From: Halomonas sp. CUBES01 | GTDB taxonomy: Bacteria > Pseudomonadota > Gammaproteobacteria > Pseudomonadales > Halomonadaceae | Direction: 5' to 3' | Assembly: GCF_020991005.1 (NCBI RefSeq) | Contig: NZ_JAJLLW010000004.1 | Coordinates: 310,001-374,000 of the forward strand | Length of the DNA: 64,000 nt | Shown: positions 55,880-64,000 of the stretch, piece by piece | Numbering within the stretch: position 1 is the first letter of the stretch | Layout of the letters: each line of letters starts with the position of its first letter | Program-made: the position numbers and the translations under genes | The notes under the pieces: model-generated | Databases searched by the model: none | Told to the model about the DNA's origin: nothing | Seen by the model: the letters and a program-made list of their open reading frames with translations, nothing else

Positions 55880-56314
55880 CTATTCGTCGACGACGGCGTC
55901 ACCGTAAAGTCGTCGATACTCGTCGGGCAGACGCATGGGCCGCCCGCTGGAAAGCGCCACACAGGCAAAGCGGGTGCGGGCATTCAACAGCGTTTTGCTA
56001 TCGCTTATGCGCTTTAGCTGAAAGCGGCGGGTGAGACTAAAGCGGCCGTCGCAGGCGACGATCCAGGTCGCCAGCTTGAGCGCATCACCGGCGTAGGCCG
56101 GGGCCAGGTAATCCAACTCATGGCGATGGACGACCATGGCGCGATCCAACTCCCGGTAACGCGCAAGCGACAGCCCCAGCGCCTCCGAGTGGGCCCAGCT
56201 AATCTGTTCCACCCAGCGCAGGTATTCGCTGTTATTGACGTGCCGATAGGCATCGATCGCCTCATCGGTCACGTCAATCTCGATCACAAAAGGCTCGGGT
56301 AGCGCCCATTCCAT
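55880..56314 (-). CDS. Acyl-CoA thioesterase, 4HBT/YbgC-like
   Basis: A 144-residue hot-dog-fold thioesterase. The N-terminal block is IEIDVTDEAIDAYRHVNNSEYLRWVEQISWAHSEALGL. The Asp usually found in D-x-x-G-H-V-NN is shifted here to DAYRHVNN, with His and Asn kept. It continues VVHRHELDYLAPAYAGDALKLATWIV and GRFSLTRRFQLKRISDSKTLLNARTRFACV. It probably hydrolyses acyl-CoA in the cytoplasm; chain length cannot be read. It lies 30 bases after the rlmI end on the same strand. Confidence 0.82.
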   Translation of the reverse strand: MEWALPEPFVIEIDVTDEAIDAYRHVNNSEYLRWVEQISWAHSEALGLSLARYRELDRAMVVHRHELDYLAPAYAGDALKLATWIVACDGRFSLTRRFQLKRISDSKTLLNARTRFACVALSSGRPMRLPDEYRRLYGDAVVDE

Positions 56315-56344
56315 TGTTCAGGCTCCTTCACCAGTCGTTGCGAA

Positions 56345-57535
56345 CTAGTCGCGGAAAACGCGCACGCCCAGCGCCTTCAGGTACGACGTTTCCGGAATGG
56401 CCGGGTGCACCGGATGGTCCGGCCCCTGATGCCCCTGGTAGATCACCTGGCCGTGACGGTCCTGGTGGCGAACCGCGCCGCGCACCACGTCGACCAGGCG
56501 CTCAGGCGCCAGGTGCATCGAGCAGGACGCCGATAGCAGCAAGCCGTCGCGGCCGAGCAGGCGCATCGCCTCACGGTTCAGTCGCGCATAGGCGCGTTCG
56601 CCGTTGGGGATATCCTTGCGCTTCTTGATAAACGCCGGCGGGTCGAGCACCACCACGTCGAACTGCTCGCCGTCGGCCTTGAGGGCCGCCAGCGCCTCGA
56701 ACGCATCACCTTCCCCCACGGCCACCTGTTCCTGAACGCCATTCAGCTCGGCGTTGCGGGCCACCTGCTCGAGCGCCGGGCCAGAGCCATCCACGCACAG
56801 CACCTCAGAGGCGCCGTTGGCAGCGGCCTGCACGCCCCAGCCCCCGACGTAGCTGAAGACGTCCAGCACGCGCTTGCCGGCGACCTGGCGATTGAGCCAC
56901 GCACGGTTGACGCGGTGGTCGAAGAACCAGCCGGTTTTCTGGCCGTCGAGCACCGGCACGGCAAAGCGTACGCCGTTCTCTTCCAGCAGCACTTCGTCGG
57001 GCAAGGTGCCCTTGACCACGTCCACGTGGGCTTCCAGGCCTTCCTGACGACGGCCACCGGTGTCGTTGCGGAACACAATCGCGCTGGGCTTGATGACCTT
57101 TTCCAGCGCATCGACGATGTCCTCGGCCAGCGCCTGCATACCCGCGGTGTTCAACTGCACCACGACCACGTCGCCAAAGCGGTCGATCACCAGCCCCGGC
57201 AGCAGGTCACCCTCACCGTGGATCAGGCGGTAGAAGGGTTGATCAAACAGCTGCTGACGCAGGGCCAGCGCCTGGTTGAAGCGGTGCACCAACAGCGAGC
57301 GATCCAGACGCATCTCAGGGTCCCGGGACATCACCCGGGCGCAAATCAGCGAATGCGGATTCACGTAGGCCACGCCGAGGGTCTTGCCATTGGACGCTTC
57401 GACCAGGGCGGCTTCACCCGGCGCAAAATCCTTCAGCGGCGTTTCCTTGATATCGACTTCGTTGGAATAAATCCACAGGTGGCCCGCCTTGAGGCGGCGG
57501 TCAGCGTTTTTATTCAGGCGCAGGCGTTGGGTCAC
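56345..57535 (-). CDS. rlmI: 23S rRNA m5C1962 methyltransferase (RlmI type)
   Basis: A 396-residue SAM-dependent methyltransferase, the same length as E. coli RlmI (YccW). A PUA RNA-binding domain covers about 1-75 (LRLNKNADRRLKAGHLWIYSNEVD). The Rossmann domain has VLDVFSYVGGWGVQAAANGASEVLCVDGS and VVLDPPAFIKKRKD, then LLSASCSMHL with the catalytic Cys. The start is probably GTG 57535, because GGAG lies 6 bases upstream; a TTG at 57547 would place GGAG inside the gene. The order is mutM upstream and a thioesterase downstream. Confidence 0.87.
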   Translation of the reverse strand: MTQRLRLNKNADRRLKAGHLWIYSNEVDIKETPLKDFAPGEAALVEASNGKTLGVAYVNPHSLICARVMSRDPEMRLDRSLLVHRFNQALALRQQLFDQPFYRLIHGEGDLLPGLVIDRFGDVVVVQLNTAGMQALAEDIVDALEKVIKPSAIVFRNDTGGRRQEGLEAHVDVVKGTLPDEVLLEENGVRFAVPVLDGQKTGWFFDHRVNRAWLNRQVAGKRVLDVFSYVGGWGVQAAANGASEVLCVDGSGPALEQVARNAELNGVQEQVAVGEGDAFEALAALKADGEQFDVVVLDPPAFIKKRKDIPNGERAYARLNREAMRLLGRDGLLLSASCSMHLAPERLVDVVRGAVRHQDRHGQVIYQGHQGPDHPVHPAIPETSYLKALGVRVFRD

Positions 57536-57602
57536 AGCAATCTCCAAAAGAGCGCCTCAAGAGCGTTGGCTCCCAAGGCACGGGCAAATCAGTAGCAAAT
57601 CG

Positions 57603-58430
57603 TTAACGCTGGCAGCCGGGACAAAAAACGCTTGCCCGCTGGCCAAGGGTGATACGGCGTAGCTCTGTTCCGCAGCGCATGCAGGGTTGGCCGTGCCGGC
57701 CATACACATTGAGACGCTGGGCAAAATAACCGGGCTCGCCCTGGCCGCTGACAAAATCGCGCAGCGTCGTGCCGCCCTGAATGATAGCAGCGGCCAGCAC
57801 CTCCTTCACGGCGGCGGCCAGCGTCTCGTAGCGGGCCAGAGACACTCGGCCCGCCGCCCGACGCGGATCGATACCCGCCATGAACAGGGCTTCAGCGGCG
57901 TAGATATTACCCGCCCCGACCACCACGCGGTTATCCATCAGAAACGGCTTCACTGCGACGCGCTTGTTGCGTGACAGGCGATACAGCCAGCGGCCGTTGA
58001 AGGCGTCATCAAGCGGCTCCGGGCCGAGGTGCGCCAGGCGCTTGTCGGCGCTGCCGTCACCCAACTGCCAGTCGACGAACCCGAAGCGGCGGGGATCGTG
58101 GTAGCGCAGTACATGGCCGCTTTCGGTCACCACATCCACGTGGTCATGTTTCTTGGGCAAGTCACCTACCCGGGCAATGCGCAGGCTGCCCGACATGCCC
58201 AGGTGCCATAACAGCGTGGCAGCCCCCGCCGGCGCCTCGAGCGGCATCTGCAGGTATTTGGCACGCCGCTGCAATTCCCCGACCCGTGCGCCCACCAGCC
58301 GCTCGGCGAGGTCCTCGGGCACCGGCACGCGCAGCCGCGGCTGGCGCACCCGCACTTCGGTGATTTCCTGGCCTTGCAGATACGGCGCGATACCGCGCCG
58401 GGTGGTTTCAACTTCGGGCAGCTCGGGCAT
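57603..58430 (-). CDS. mutM: Formamidopyrimidine-DNA glycosylase
   Basis: A 275-residue base-excision enzyme that removes 8-oxoguanine and nicks the backbone. It starts with [17 protein letters not shown], where the mature N-terminal Pro and the next Glu are catalytic. [13 protein letters not shown] follows, [29 protein letters not shown] is the H2TH block, and [26 protein letters not shown] is the C-terminal zinc finger. It lies 158 bases after rpmG, with a terminator between them. Confidence 0.97.
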   Translation of the reverse strand: MPELPEVETTRRGIAPYLQGQEITEVRVRQPRLRVPVPEDLAERLVGARVGELQRRAKYLQMPLEAPAGAATLLWHLGMSGSLRIARVGDLPKKHDHVDVVTESGHVLRYHDPRRFGFVDWQLGDGSADKRLAHLGPEPLDDAFNGRWLYRLSRNKRVAVKPFLMDNRVVVGAGNIYAAEALFMAGIDPRRAAGRVSLARYETLAAAVKEVLAAAIIQGGTTLRDFVSGQGEPGYFAQRLNVYGRHGQPCMRCGTELRRITLGQRASVFCPGCQR

Positions 58431-58516
58431 GATGAGAGCCTTTGATGACAGCGTGGTGACGGTCGTTCAAGCCCGCCATATCGAGGCCTTGCCGGGGCAT
58501 AACACCCAGGCATGCA

Positions 58517-58543
58517 AAAACCCGGCTGTGTAGGCCGGGTTTT
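58517..58543. terminator. Terminator after rpmB-rpmG
   Basis: AAAACCCGGC (58517-58526) and GCCGGGTTTT (58534-58543) form a perfect 10-bp stem. On the minus strand the T-run extends to TTTTTG. It ends the ribosomal-protein transcript before mutM and may work in both directions. Confidence 0.85.
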
Positions 58544-58588
58544 CAACAGGTGCTCGCCTGCAGTGAAAGCCAGTCATCGCAACCGCGA

Positions 58589-58744
58589 TTACTTGATTTT
58601 GGCTTCCTTGTACATGACGTGCTTACGGACCACCGGGTCGTATTTCTTGAATTCGAACTTATCCGGGGTGTTCCGCTTGTTTTTATCAGTGGTGTAGAAG
58701 TGACCGGTACCGGCACTGGACACCAACTTGATCTTATCGCGCAT
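58589..58744 (-). CDS. rpmG: 50S ribosomal protein L33
   Basis: A 51-residue ribosomal protein too short for common length cut-offs. The translation begins [23 protein letters not shown] and ends [23 protein letters not shown], which is L33 of the cysteine-free type (no CxxC zinc site). Length matches E. coli L33 (55). It lies 25 bases after rpmB, the universal rpmB-rpmG pair. Absence of zinc ligands means it does not depend on zinc supply. Confidence 0.95.
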   Translation of the reverse strand: MRDKIKLVSSAGTGHFYTTDKNKRNTPDKFEFKKYDPVVRKHVMYKEAKIK

Positions 58745-58769
58745 GGTTTAACTCTCCCAAAATGCAGTC

Positions 58770-59006
58770 TTAGATGGCGTCGCCGCGCTTACGGATATCA
58801 GCCAGAACCGTCTCAATACCTTTCTTGTCAATGATACGCATGCCCTTGGAGGATACGCGCAGCTTGACGAAGCGGCTTTCAGACTCAACCCAAAAGCGAT
58901 GGGTGTGAAGGTTCGGCAAGAAACGACGACGTGTCTTACGCTGGGAGTGCGAAACGTTATTACCAGTTACCGGACGCTTACCGGTAACCTGACATACTTT
59001 GGACAT
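58770..59006 (-). CDS. rpmB: 50S ribosomal protein L28
   Basis: A 78-residue ribosomal protein equal in length to E. coli L28. It begins [28 protein letters not shown] and ends [11 protein letters not shown]. The ATG at 59006 is the family start; an ATG four codons upstream lacks support. A zinc-type cysteine set is absent except one Cys. It is first in the rpmB-rpmG operon with a promoter near 59105-59133. Confidence 0.96.
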   Translation of the reverse strand: MSKVCQVTGKRPVTGNNVSHSQRKTRRRFLPNLHTHRFWVESESRFVKLRVSSKGMRIIDKKGIETVLADIRKRGDAI

Positions 59007-59104
59007 GAGAGCCTCCAACTGCTTGGCCAGGATTTAATTACCTGAGTGTTCAAAACTGTCGGGCAAACCGGAGCAGGGAGGGCGTCAACGCGGTTAACCG
59101 CCTA

Positions 59105-59133
59105 GCTATACCCAAATCCGTTATTCAACCCAA
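59105..59133 (-). promoter_or_regulatory. Candidate promoter for rpmB-rpmG
   Basis: On the minus strand TTGGGT (59128-59133) and TATAGC (59105-59110) are 17 bases apart. RNA would start about 90 bases before rpmB. The gap 59007-59258 also contains a CAAAAGGC/GCCTTTTG hairpin (59190-59214), possibly the radC terminator; nothing else is visible. Confidence 0.45.
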
Positions 59134-59258
59134 GTTCAAAGGTGGCACTTTATACCAGAGCACTCGCCATTCAGCAAGAAAAACCGTGACAAAAGGCCGA
59201 AAAACCGCCTTTTGATCCATGCTACTTAACATCGTTGCTGATTGGCCGGGTAGCGTGC

Positions 59259-59933
59259 TTACAGCCAACCCCGCTCGGCAAATGACACCACGTCTCCGTC
59301 CCCCACCACGAAATGATCCAGCACCCGCACATCAAAGAGGGCGAGTGCATCTTTCAAACGTTCTGTGATTCGTCGATCAGCATCGCTGGGCTCGGCCACG
59401 CCCGAAGGGTGATTATGCGCCAGGATAACAGCGCCAGCATTGTGCGCCAGGGCACGCTTGGCAACTTCGCGGGGATAAACGGATGCGCTATCTAGGGTAC
59501 CGCGAAACAGGGATTCATAGCGAATAATTCGGTGCTGTGTATCCAAAAAAAGTACCGCGAACTCCTCATGGCCAAGATGGCGCAGCTGAGCGCTCAAATA
59601 ATGGCGTACCAGCGTGGGTGAGGTCAGCGCCTCCCCGCGCGCTAGCTGCGTGGCCAGATGGCGCCTGGAAAGTTCGAGCGTGGCCTGCAGCTGGGCAAAC
59701 TTGGCGCTGCCCAGCCCGCGTGCATCACAGAAGCTTGCCTGGTCGGCCTCCAGCAGCTGACGAAGGCCCCCAAAGCTTGCCAGCAGATCCCGCGCCAGGT
59801 CCACCGCCGAGCGCCCCTGCACCCCGACGCGCAGAAAGATCGCCAGCAGTTCGGCGTCCGAGAGCGCCTGGGCGCCCAGGTTCAATAATTTTTCACGCGG
59901 CCGCTCGCCTTCCGGCCAGTGGTTGATACCCAT
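59259..59933 (-). CDS. radC: RadC/JAB-domain protein
   Basis: A 224-residue protein of the RadC family, named for DNA repair although E. coli RadC's repair role was later questioned. The helix-hairpin-helix part is [34 protein letters not shown]. The JAMM metalloprotease-like motif is [17 protein letters not shown] near 174-190, with its preceding Glu in [12 protein letters not shown] 59933 is chosen because GGGAGG lies 5 bases upstream and the protein then begins [16 protein letters not shown], as in relatives. It is divergent from coaBC. Confidence 0.93.
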   Translation of the reverse strand: MGINHWPEGERPREKLLNLGAQALSDAELLAIFLRVGVQGRSAVDLARDLLASFGGLRQLLEADQASFCDARGLGSAKFAQLQATLELSRRHLATQLARGEALTSPTLVRHYLSAQLRHLGHEEFAVLFLDTQHRIIRYESLFRGTLDSASVYPREVAKRALAHNAGAVILAHNHPSGVAEPSDADRRITERLKDALALFDVRVLDHFVVGDGDVVSFAERGWL

Positions 59934-60049
59934 CGCTGCCTCCCTGAGCGGTGTTTCACCTTTCCCTGTGCGTGGATGCAGCATGCCAAATTGTGCAGAC
60001 GAATGGTATGGTAAGCGACCTAAAGAATGCTCAACGTGGGTCTACTGCC

Positions 60050-61330
60050 ATGTCGTCCGTGATTTCGCCAACGCCGCCAATCGCTAACGGTAAACGCGTG
60101 CTGCTGGGCATCAGTGCCGGCATCGCCGCGTATAAAAGTGCGCTGATCGTGCGCCTGCTCAAACAGGCAGGCTGCGAGGTTCGCGTGGTGATGACCAGCG
60201 GCGCCCAGGCGTTCATTACGCCGTTGACGCTCCAGGCGCTGTCCGGTGAGCCGGTGCGTACCTCGCTGCTCGATCCCGAGGCCGAGGCGGGCATGGGGCA
60301 TATTGAGCTCGCCCGCTGGGCCGACGTCGTCCTGGTCGCGCCCGCCACCGCTGATCTCATGGCCCGCCTGGCCCAGGGCATGGCCGATGACCTGCTCACC
60401 ACGCTGTGTCTGGCCAGCACTGCCCCCAAGCTGATGGCCCCCGCCATGAACCAGGCCATGTGGCGCCATCCCGCCACCCTGCGCAATGCCCGGCAGCTGG
60501 AAGACGACGGCTGGCAGCTGATTGGTCCCGCCGCGGGCGACCAGGCCTGCGGCGACGTCGGCCCGGGCAGAATGAGCGAGCCAGAAACCATCGCGGACGC
60601 GCTGCTTCAGCATCTGGCGACCCCCACCATCGCGCCCGCCAGCAGCGAGGCGCCGCACGTGGTAATCACCGCCGGCCCGACCCGCGAAGCCCTCGACCCG
60701 GTTCGCTACCTCTCGAACCACAGCTCCGGCAAGATGGGCTACGCCCTCGCCGCCGCTGCGGCCACCCAGGGGGCGCGTGTCACCCTGATCAGCGGGCCAG
60801 TGAGCCTCGCCACGCCGCCGGGCGTTACCCGCATTGACGTGGAATCCGCCACGGAGATGCACCGTGAAGCGCTGGCCCTTGCTTCCCAGGCGGCGCTGTT
60901 CATTGGCTGCGCGGCCGTGGCCGACTACCGCGCCGCCAGCGCCGCCGAGCACAAGATGAAAAAGACCGACGACAACGACACCCTGACGCTTACCCTGGTC
61001 AAAAACCCCGACATTATTGCCGATGTGGCAGCGCTGCCCACCGACACCCGACCCTTCGTGGTCGGCTTTGCCGCCGAAACCCAGAACGTCGAGCACTATG
61101 CCGCCGACAAGCTGACGCGCAAGGGACTCGACATGATCGTGGCCAACGACGTCAGCCATCAGGGTCTCGGCTTCGGCAGCGACGATAACGCGGCATTACT
61201 GCTATGGCGCACGCCCCAGGGGGTTGAGCGTCGGGAAGAAGCCCCGCAACGCAAGACTCAGTTGGCGGCTCGCGTTATCCAACAAGCCCTTAGACTACTA
61301 CCCCCGTCTACCACCGGAGTGCCCTCATGA
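60050..61330 (+). CDS. coaBC: Phosphopantothenoylcysteine decarboxylase / synthetase
   Basis: A 426-residue bifunctional CoA-synthesis enzyme. The N-terminal CoaC flavoprotein starts [42 protein letters not shown], and contains [16 protein letters not shown] with the substrate-binding Asn and VGPGRMSEP with the redox Gly region. CoaB follows from about 195 ([31 protein letters not shown]). Lys in [10 protein letters not shown] is the likely CoaB catalytic residue. ATG 60050 gives the normal length. It overlaps dut by four bases (ATGA). Confidence 0.95.
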   Translation: MSSVISPTPPIANGKRVLLGISAGIAAYKSALIVRLLKQAGCEVRVVMTSGAQAFITPLTLQALSGEPVRTSLLDPEAEAGMGHIELARWADVVLVAPATADLMARLAQGMADDLLTTLCLASTAPKLMAPAMNQAMWRHPATLRNARQLEDDGWQLIGPAAGDQACGDVGPGRMSEPETIADALLQHLATPTIAPASSEAPHVVITAGPTREALDPVRYLSNHSSGKMGYALAAAAATQGARVTLISGPVSLATPPGVTRIDVESATEMHREALALASQAALFIGCAAVADYRAASAAEHKMKKTDDNDTLTLTLVKNPDIIADVAALPTDTRPFVVGFAAETQNVEHYAADKLTRKGLDMIVANDVSHQGLGFGSDDNAALLLWRTPQGVERREEAPQRKTQLAARVIQQALRLLPPSTTGVPS

Positions 61331-61785
61331 CCGCCCGCCCTTGCCTGCAGTGCAAAGTCCTCGATGAACGACTGCGTGACTATTTACCGCATTACGCGAC
61401 CGACGGGTCGGCGGGCATGGACCTTCGCGCACTGCTTGACGAGCCGCTTACTCTGCACCCGGGCGACACACAGCTCGTACGAACGGGCCTGGCAATCTAT
61501 ATTGAAGACCCGGGCCTTGCCGGCATGATTCTGCCGCGCTCCGGTCTGGGGCATAAACACGGCATCGTGCTGGGCAATCTGGTGGGCTTGATCGATGCCG
61601 ACTACCAGGGAGAGTTGATGATTTCCGTATGGAACCGCGGCCAAAGCGCCTTTACGCTCGCGCCGTTCGAGCGGTTGGCACAGTACGTGCTTGTGCCTGT
61701 GGTGCAGGCGGCGCTTGAGCTGGTCGATCAGTTCAGCGATTCCAACCGCGGCAGCGGCGGCTTCGGCAGCACCGGCCGTCATTAA
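61327..61785 (+). CDS. dut: dUTP diphosphatase
   Basis: A 152-residue trimeric dUTPase that keeps uracil out of DNA and supplies dUMP for dTMP. The five motifs are visible: [10 protein letters not shown] near 28-37, [27 protein letters not shown] (motifs 2 and 3 with catalytic Asp), RLAQYV and the C-terminal Gly-rich [11 protein letters not shown] that closes over the nucleotide. The size matches E. coli Dut (151), and coaBC-dut is the conserved order. Confidence 0.96.
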   Translation: MTARPCLQCKVLDERLRDYLPHYATDGSAGMDLRALLDEPLTLHPGDTQLVRTGLAIYIEDPGLAGMILPRSGLGHKHGIVLGNLVGLIDADYQGELMISVWNRGQSAFTLAPFERLAQYVLVPVVQAALELVDQFSDSNRGSGGFGSTGRH

Positions 61786-61817
61786 TCGGTACTGGCTACT
61801 TGAGTAAGGATACTTCC

Positions 61818-63206
61818 ATGACGACAGCTACAATTCCCGCTTCGATCTTTCGCGCCTACGACATCCGCGGCATCGTCGATGACACCCTCACCGAAGACAC
61901 AGTGGAATGGATCGGCCGTGCGATCGGCGCCGAAGCCACTGACCGGGGCGAATCCACCGTGGTGGTCGCCCGCGACGGACGTCTTTCGGGCCCACGGCTT
62001 CAGGCGGCCCTGATGCGCGGCCTGAACGCGGCGGGATGCGACGTGATCGATATCGGCATGGTGCCCACCCCGGTGCTGTATTTCGCCACCCATATTCTTG
62101 ACGGTACGCGCTCCGGAGTCATGGTCACCGGCAGCCACAACCCGCCCGACTACAACGGCTTCAAGATTGTGCTCGATGGCGACACCCTATCGGGCGATGC
62201 CATCACCGCCCTCTACGAACGTTTACAGTCAGGCGATCTACCCCAAGGAGAAGGCCACATTCGCCAGGAAGACGTGCGCGACGCCTACTTAACGCGCATC
62301 CTGGGTGACGTAACGATTAACCGGCCTATCAAGGCCGTGGTCGACTGCGGCAACGGCGTGGCCGGCGAGCTTGGTCCGCAATTGATTGAGCGTCTGGGCG
62401 TTGACACCGTACCGCTGTTTGACGAGATCGATGGTACCTTCCCCAACCATCATCCCGACCCCGGCAAGCCCGAGAACCTGCAGGATCTTATTCGCACGGT
62501 GCAGGAAACCAACGCCGATATAGGCCTGGCCTTCGACGGCGACGGCGACCGCCTCGGCGTCATTACCCCTCGCGGCCGGCTGATCTACCCGGACCATCTG
62601 TTGATGGCGTTTGCCACCGATATGCTGGGCCGCAATCAAGGCGCCAAGGTCATTTTTGACGTCAAGTGCACCGGCAACCTGGTCAAGGTGATAAGCGACG
62701 CCGGGGGTGAGCCGGAAATGTGGCGCACCGGCCACTCGCTCATCAAGGCACGCATGAAGGAAACCGGCGCCCTGCTGGCCGGCGAAATGAGCGGGCATAT
62801 CTTCTTCAAGGAACGCTGGTACGGCTTCGACGACGGCATTTACGCCGCCGCTCGGCTGTTGGAAATCCTGGCCAACTACGCGGGCGACGCCGATGCGTAT
62901 TTTGACAGTTTCCCCCAGGACCTCGGCACGCCGGAAATCAATATCACCGTCACCGACAGCAATAAATTCAACCTGGTCGATAAACTTGCTCGGGAAGGCG
63001 ACTTCGGCGATGGTATCAAGACCACGCTGGATGGCATTCGGGTCGACTACCCGGACGGATGGGGCCTTTGCCGGGCCTCCAACACCACCCCCGTGTTAGT
63101 ACTGCGTTTTGAAGGAAAAAATGAAGCGGCCTTAACGCGCATTAAAGCGCAGTTTGCCAATGCACTGAAAAACGTCGACCCCGCTTTGACGCTACCCCCG
63201 GCTTAG
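61818..63206 (+). CDS. algC: Phosphomannomutase/phosphoglucomutase
   Basis: A 462-residue hexose-phosphate mutase of the AlgC type, converting mannose or glucose 6-phosphate to 1-phosphate for exopolysaccharide, LPS core and rhamnose precursors. It opens IPASIFRAYDIRGIVDDTLTEDTVEWIGRAIG. The phosphoserine loop is VTGSHNPPDYNG near 103-114, the metal loop is AFDGDGDRLGV near 238-248, and GEMSGHIFF near 320 binds sugar. AAGGA 8 bases before ATG 61818 supports that start over TTG 61800. The order coaBC-dut-algC-argB matches Pseudomonas. Confidence 0.93.
   Translation: MTTATIPASIFRAYDIRGIVDDTLTEDTVEWIGRAIGAEATDRGESTVVVARDGRLSGPRLQAALMRGLNAAGCDVIDIGMVPTPVLYFATHILDGTRSGVMVTGSHNPPDYNGFKIVLDGDTLSGDAITALYERLQSGDLPQGEGHIRQEDVRDAYLTRILGDVTINRPIKAVVDCGNGVAGELGPQLIERLGVDTVPLFDEIDGTFPNHHPDPGKPENLQDLIRTVQETNADIGLAFDGDGDRLGVITPRGRLIYPDHLLMAFATDMLGRNQGAKVIFDVKCTGNLVKVISDAGGEPEMWRTGHSLIKARMKETGALLAGEMSGHIFFKERWYGFDDGIYAAARLLEILANYAGDADAYFDSFPQDLGTPEINITVTDSNKFNLVDKLAREGDFGDGIKTTLDGIRVDYPDGWGLCRASNTTPVLVLRFEGKNEAALTRIKAQFANALKNVDPALTLPPA

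Positions 63207-64000
<794 letters not shown>

Overview
The window is a chromosomal segment of a GC-rich gammaproteobacterium. Lipid A and Bam genes, a YnjBCD-type transporter, AlgC and the ubiD-fre and dapC-arsC-dapD-dapE orders all point to Oceanospirillales, most likely Halomonadaceae (Halomonas or a relative). The species is not provable from sequence reading alone. No rRNA, tRNA, CRISPR, prophage or insertion sequence was found.

Bases 1-13.9 kb are the accessory part. The 3' end of valS is followed by a small AT-richer islet holding a zeta-like (COG4185-type) P-loop kinase and a translationally overlapping 55-aa partner missed by ordinary ORF length cut-offs. Next come a TauD/TfdA dioxygenase and a plus-strand cluster: APH-type phosphotransferase, YnjB/YnjC/YnjD-like ABC transporter, two selenodomain/arsenosugar-associated transferases (TIGR04283 and TIGR04282 types), and a 715-aa fusion of a TVP38/DedA-like membrane domain to a MerA-like disulfide reductase. 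A small XRE regulator with two palindromes upstream, a diguanylate cyclase and a SelD-N-terminus-like flavoprotein close this part.

Bases 13.9-24.9 kb hold envelope lipoproteins, glyoxalase I, a YdjM-like membrane protein and a DUF3087 protein. The DAHP synthase gene has what looks like a transcription attenuator: an aromatic-rich leader peptide followed by a strong intrinsic terminator. A 95-bp palindromic element lies just after that gene. Then come fre, ubiD, rho and ppx.

Bases 24.8-45.5 kb are a long minus-strand run of housekeeping genes. Read in transcription order they are rpsB, tsf, pyrH, frr, uppS, cdsA, dxr, rseP, bamA, skp, lpxD, fabZ, lpxA, lpxB, rnhB, dnaE, accA and tilS. They link translation, isoprenoid and phospholipid precursors, outer-membrane assembly, lipid A and DNA replication.

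Bases 45.8-53.6 kb run on the plus strand: map, glnD, dapC, an ArsC/YffB-like protein, dapD, dapE and a small unknown gene, covering nitrogen sensing and lysine/peptidoglycan precursor synthesis. Bases 53.6-64 kb carry a membrane-anchored cold-shock-domain protein, slyX, ald, a thioesterase, rlmI, mutM, rpmG-rpmB, radC, then coaBC, dut, algC and the 5' part of argB.

The most interesting signals are the aromatic leader/attenuator of the DAHP synthase gene, the zeta-like kinase with its 55-aa partner, the transporter/transferase/reductase cluster, the palindromic element, the XRE operators and the membrane-tethered cold-shock protein.
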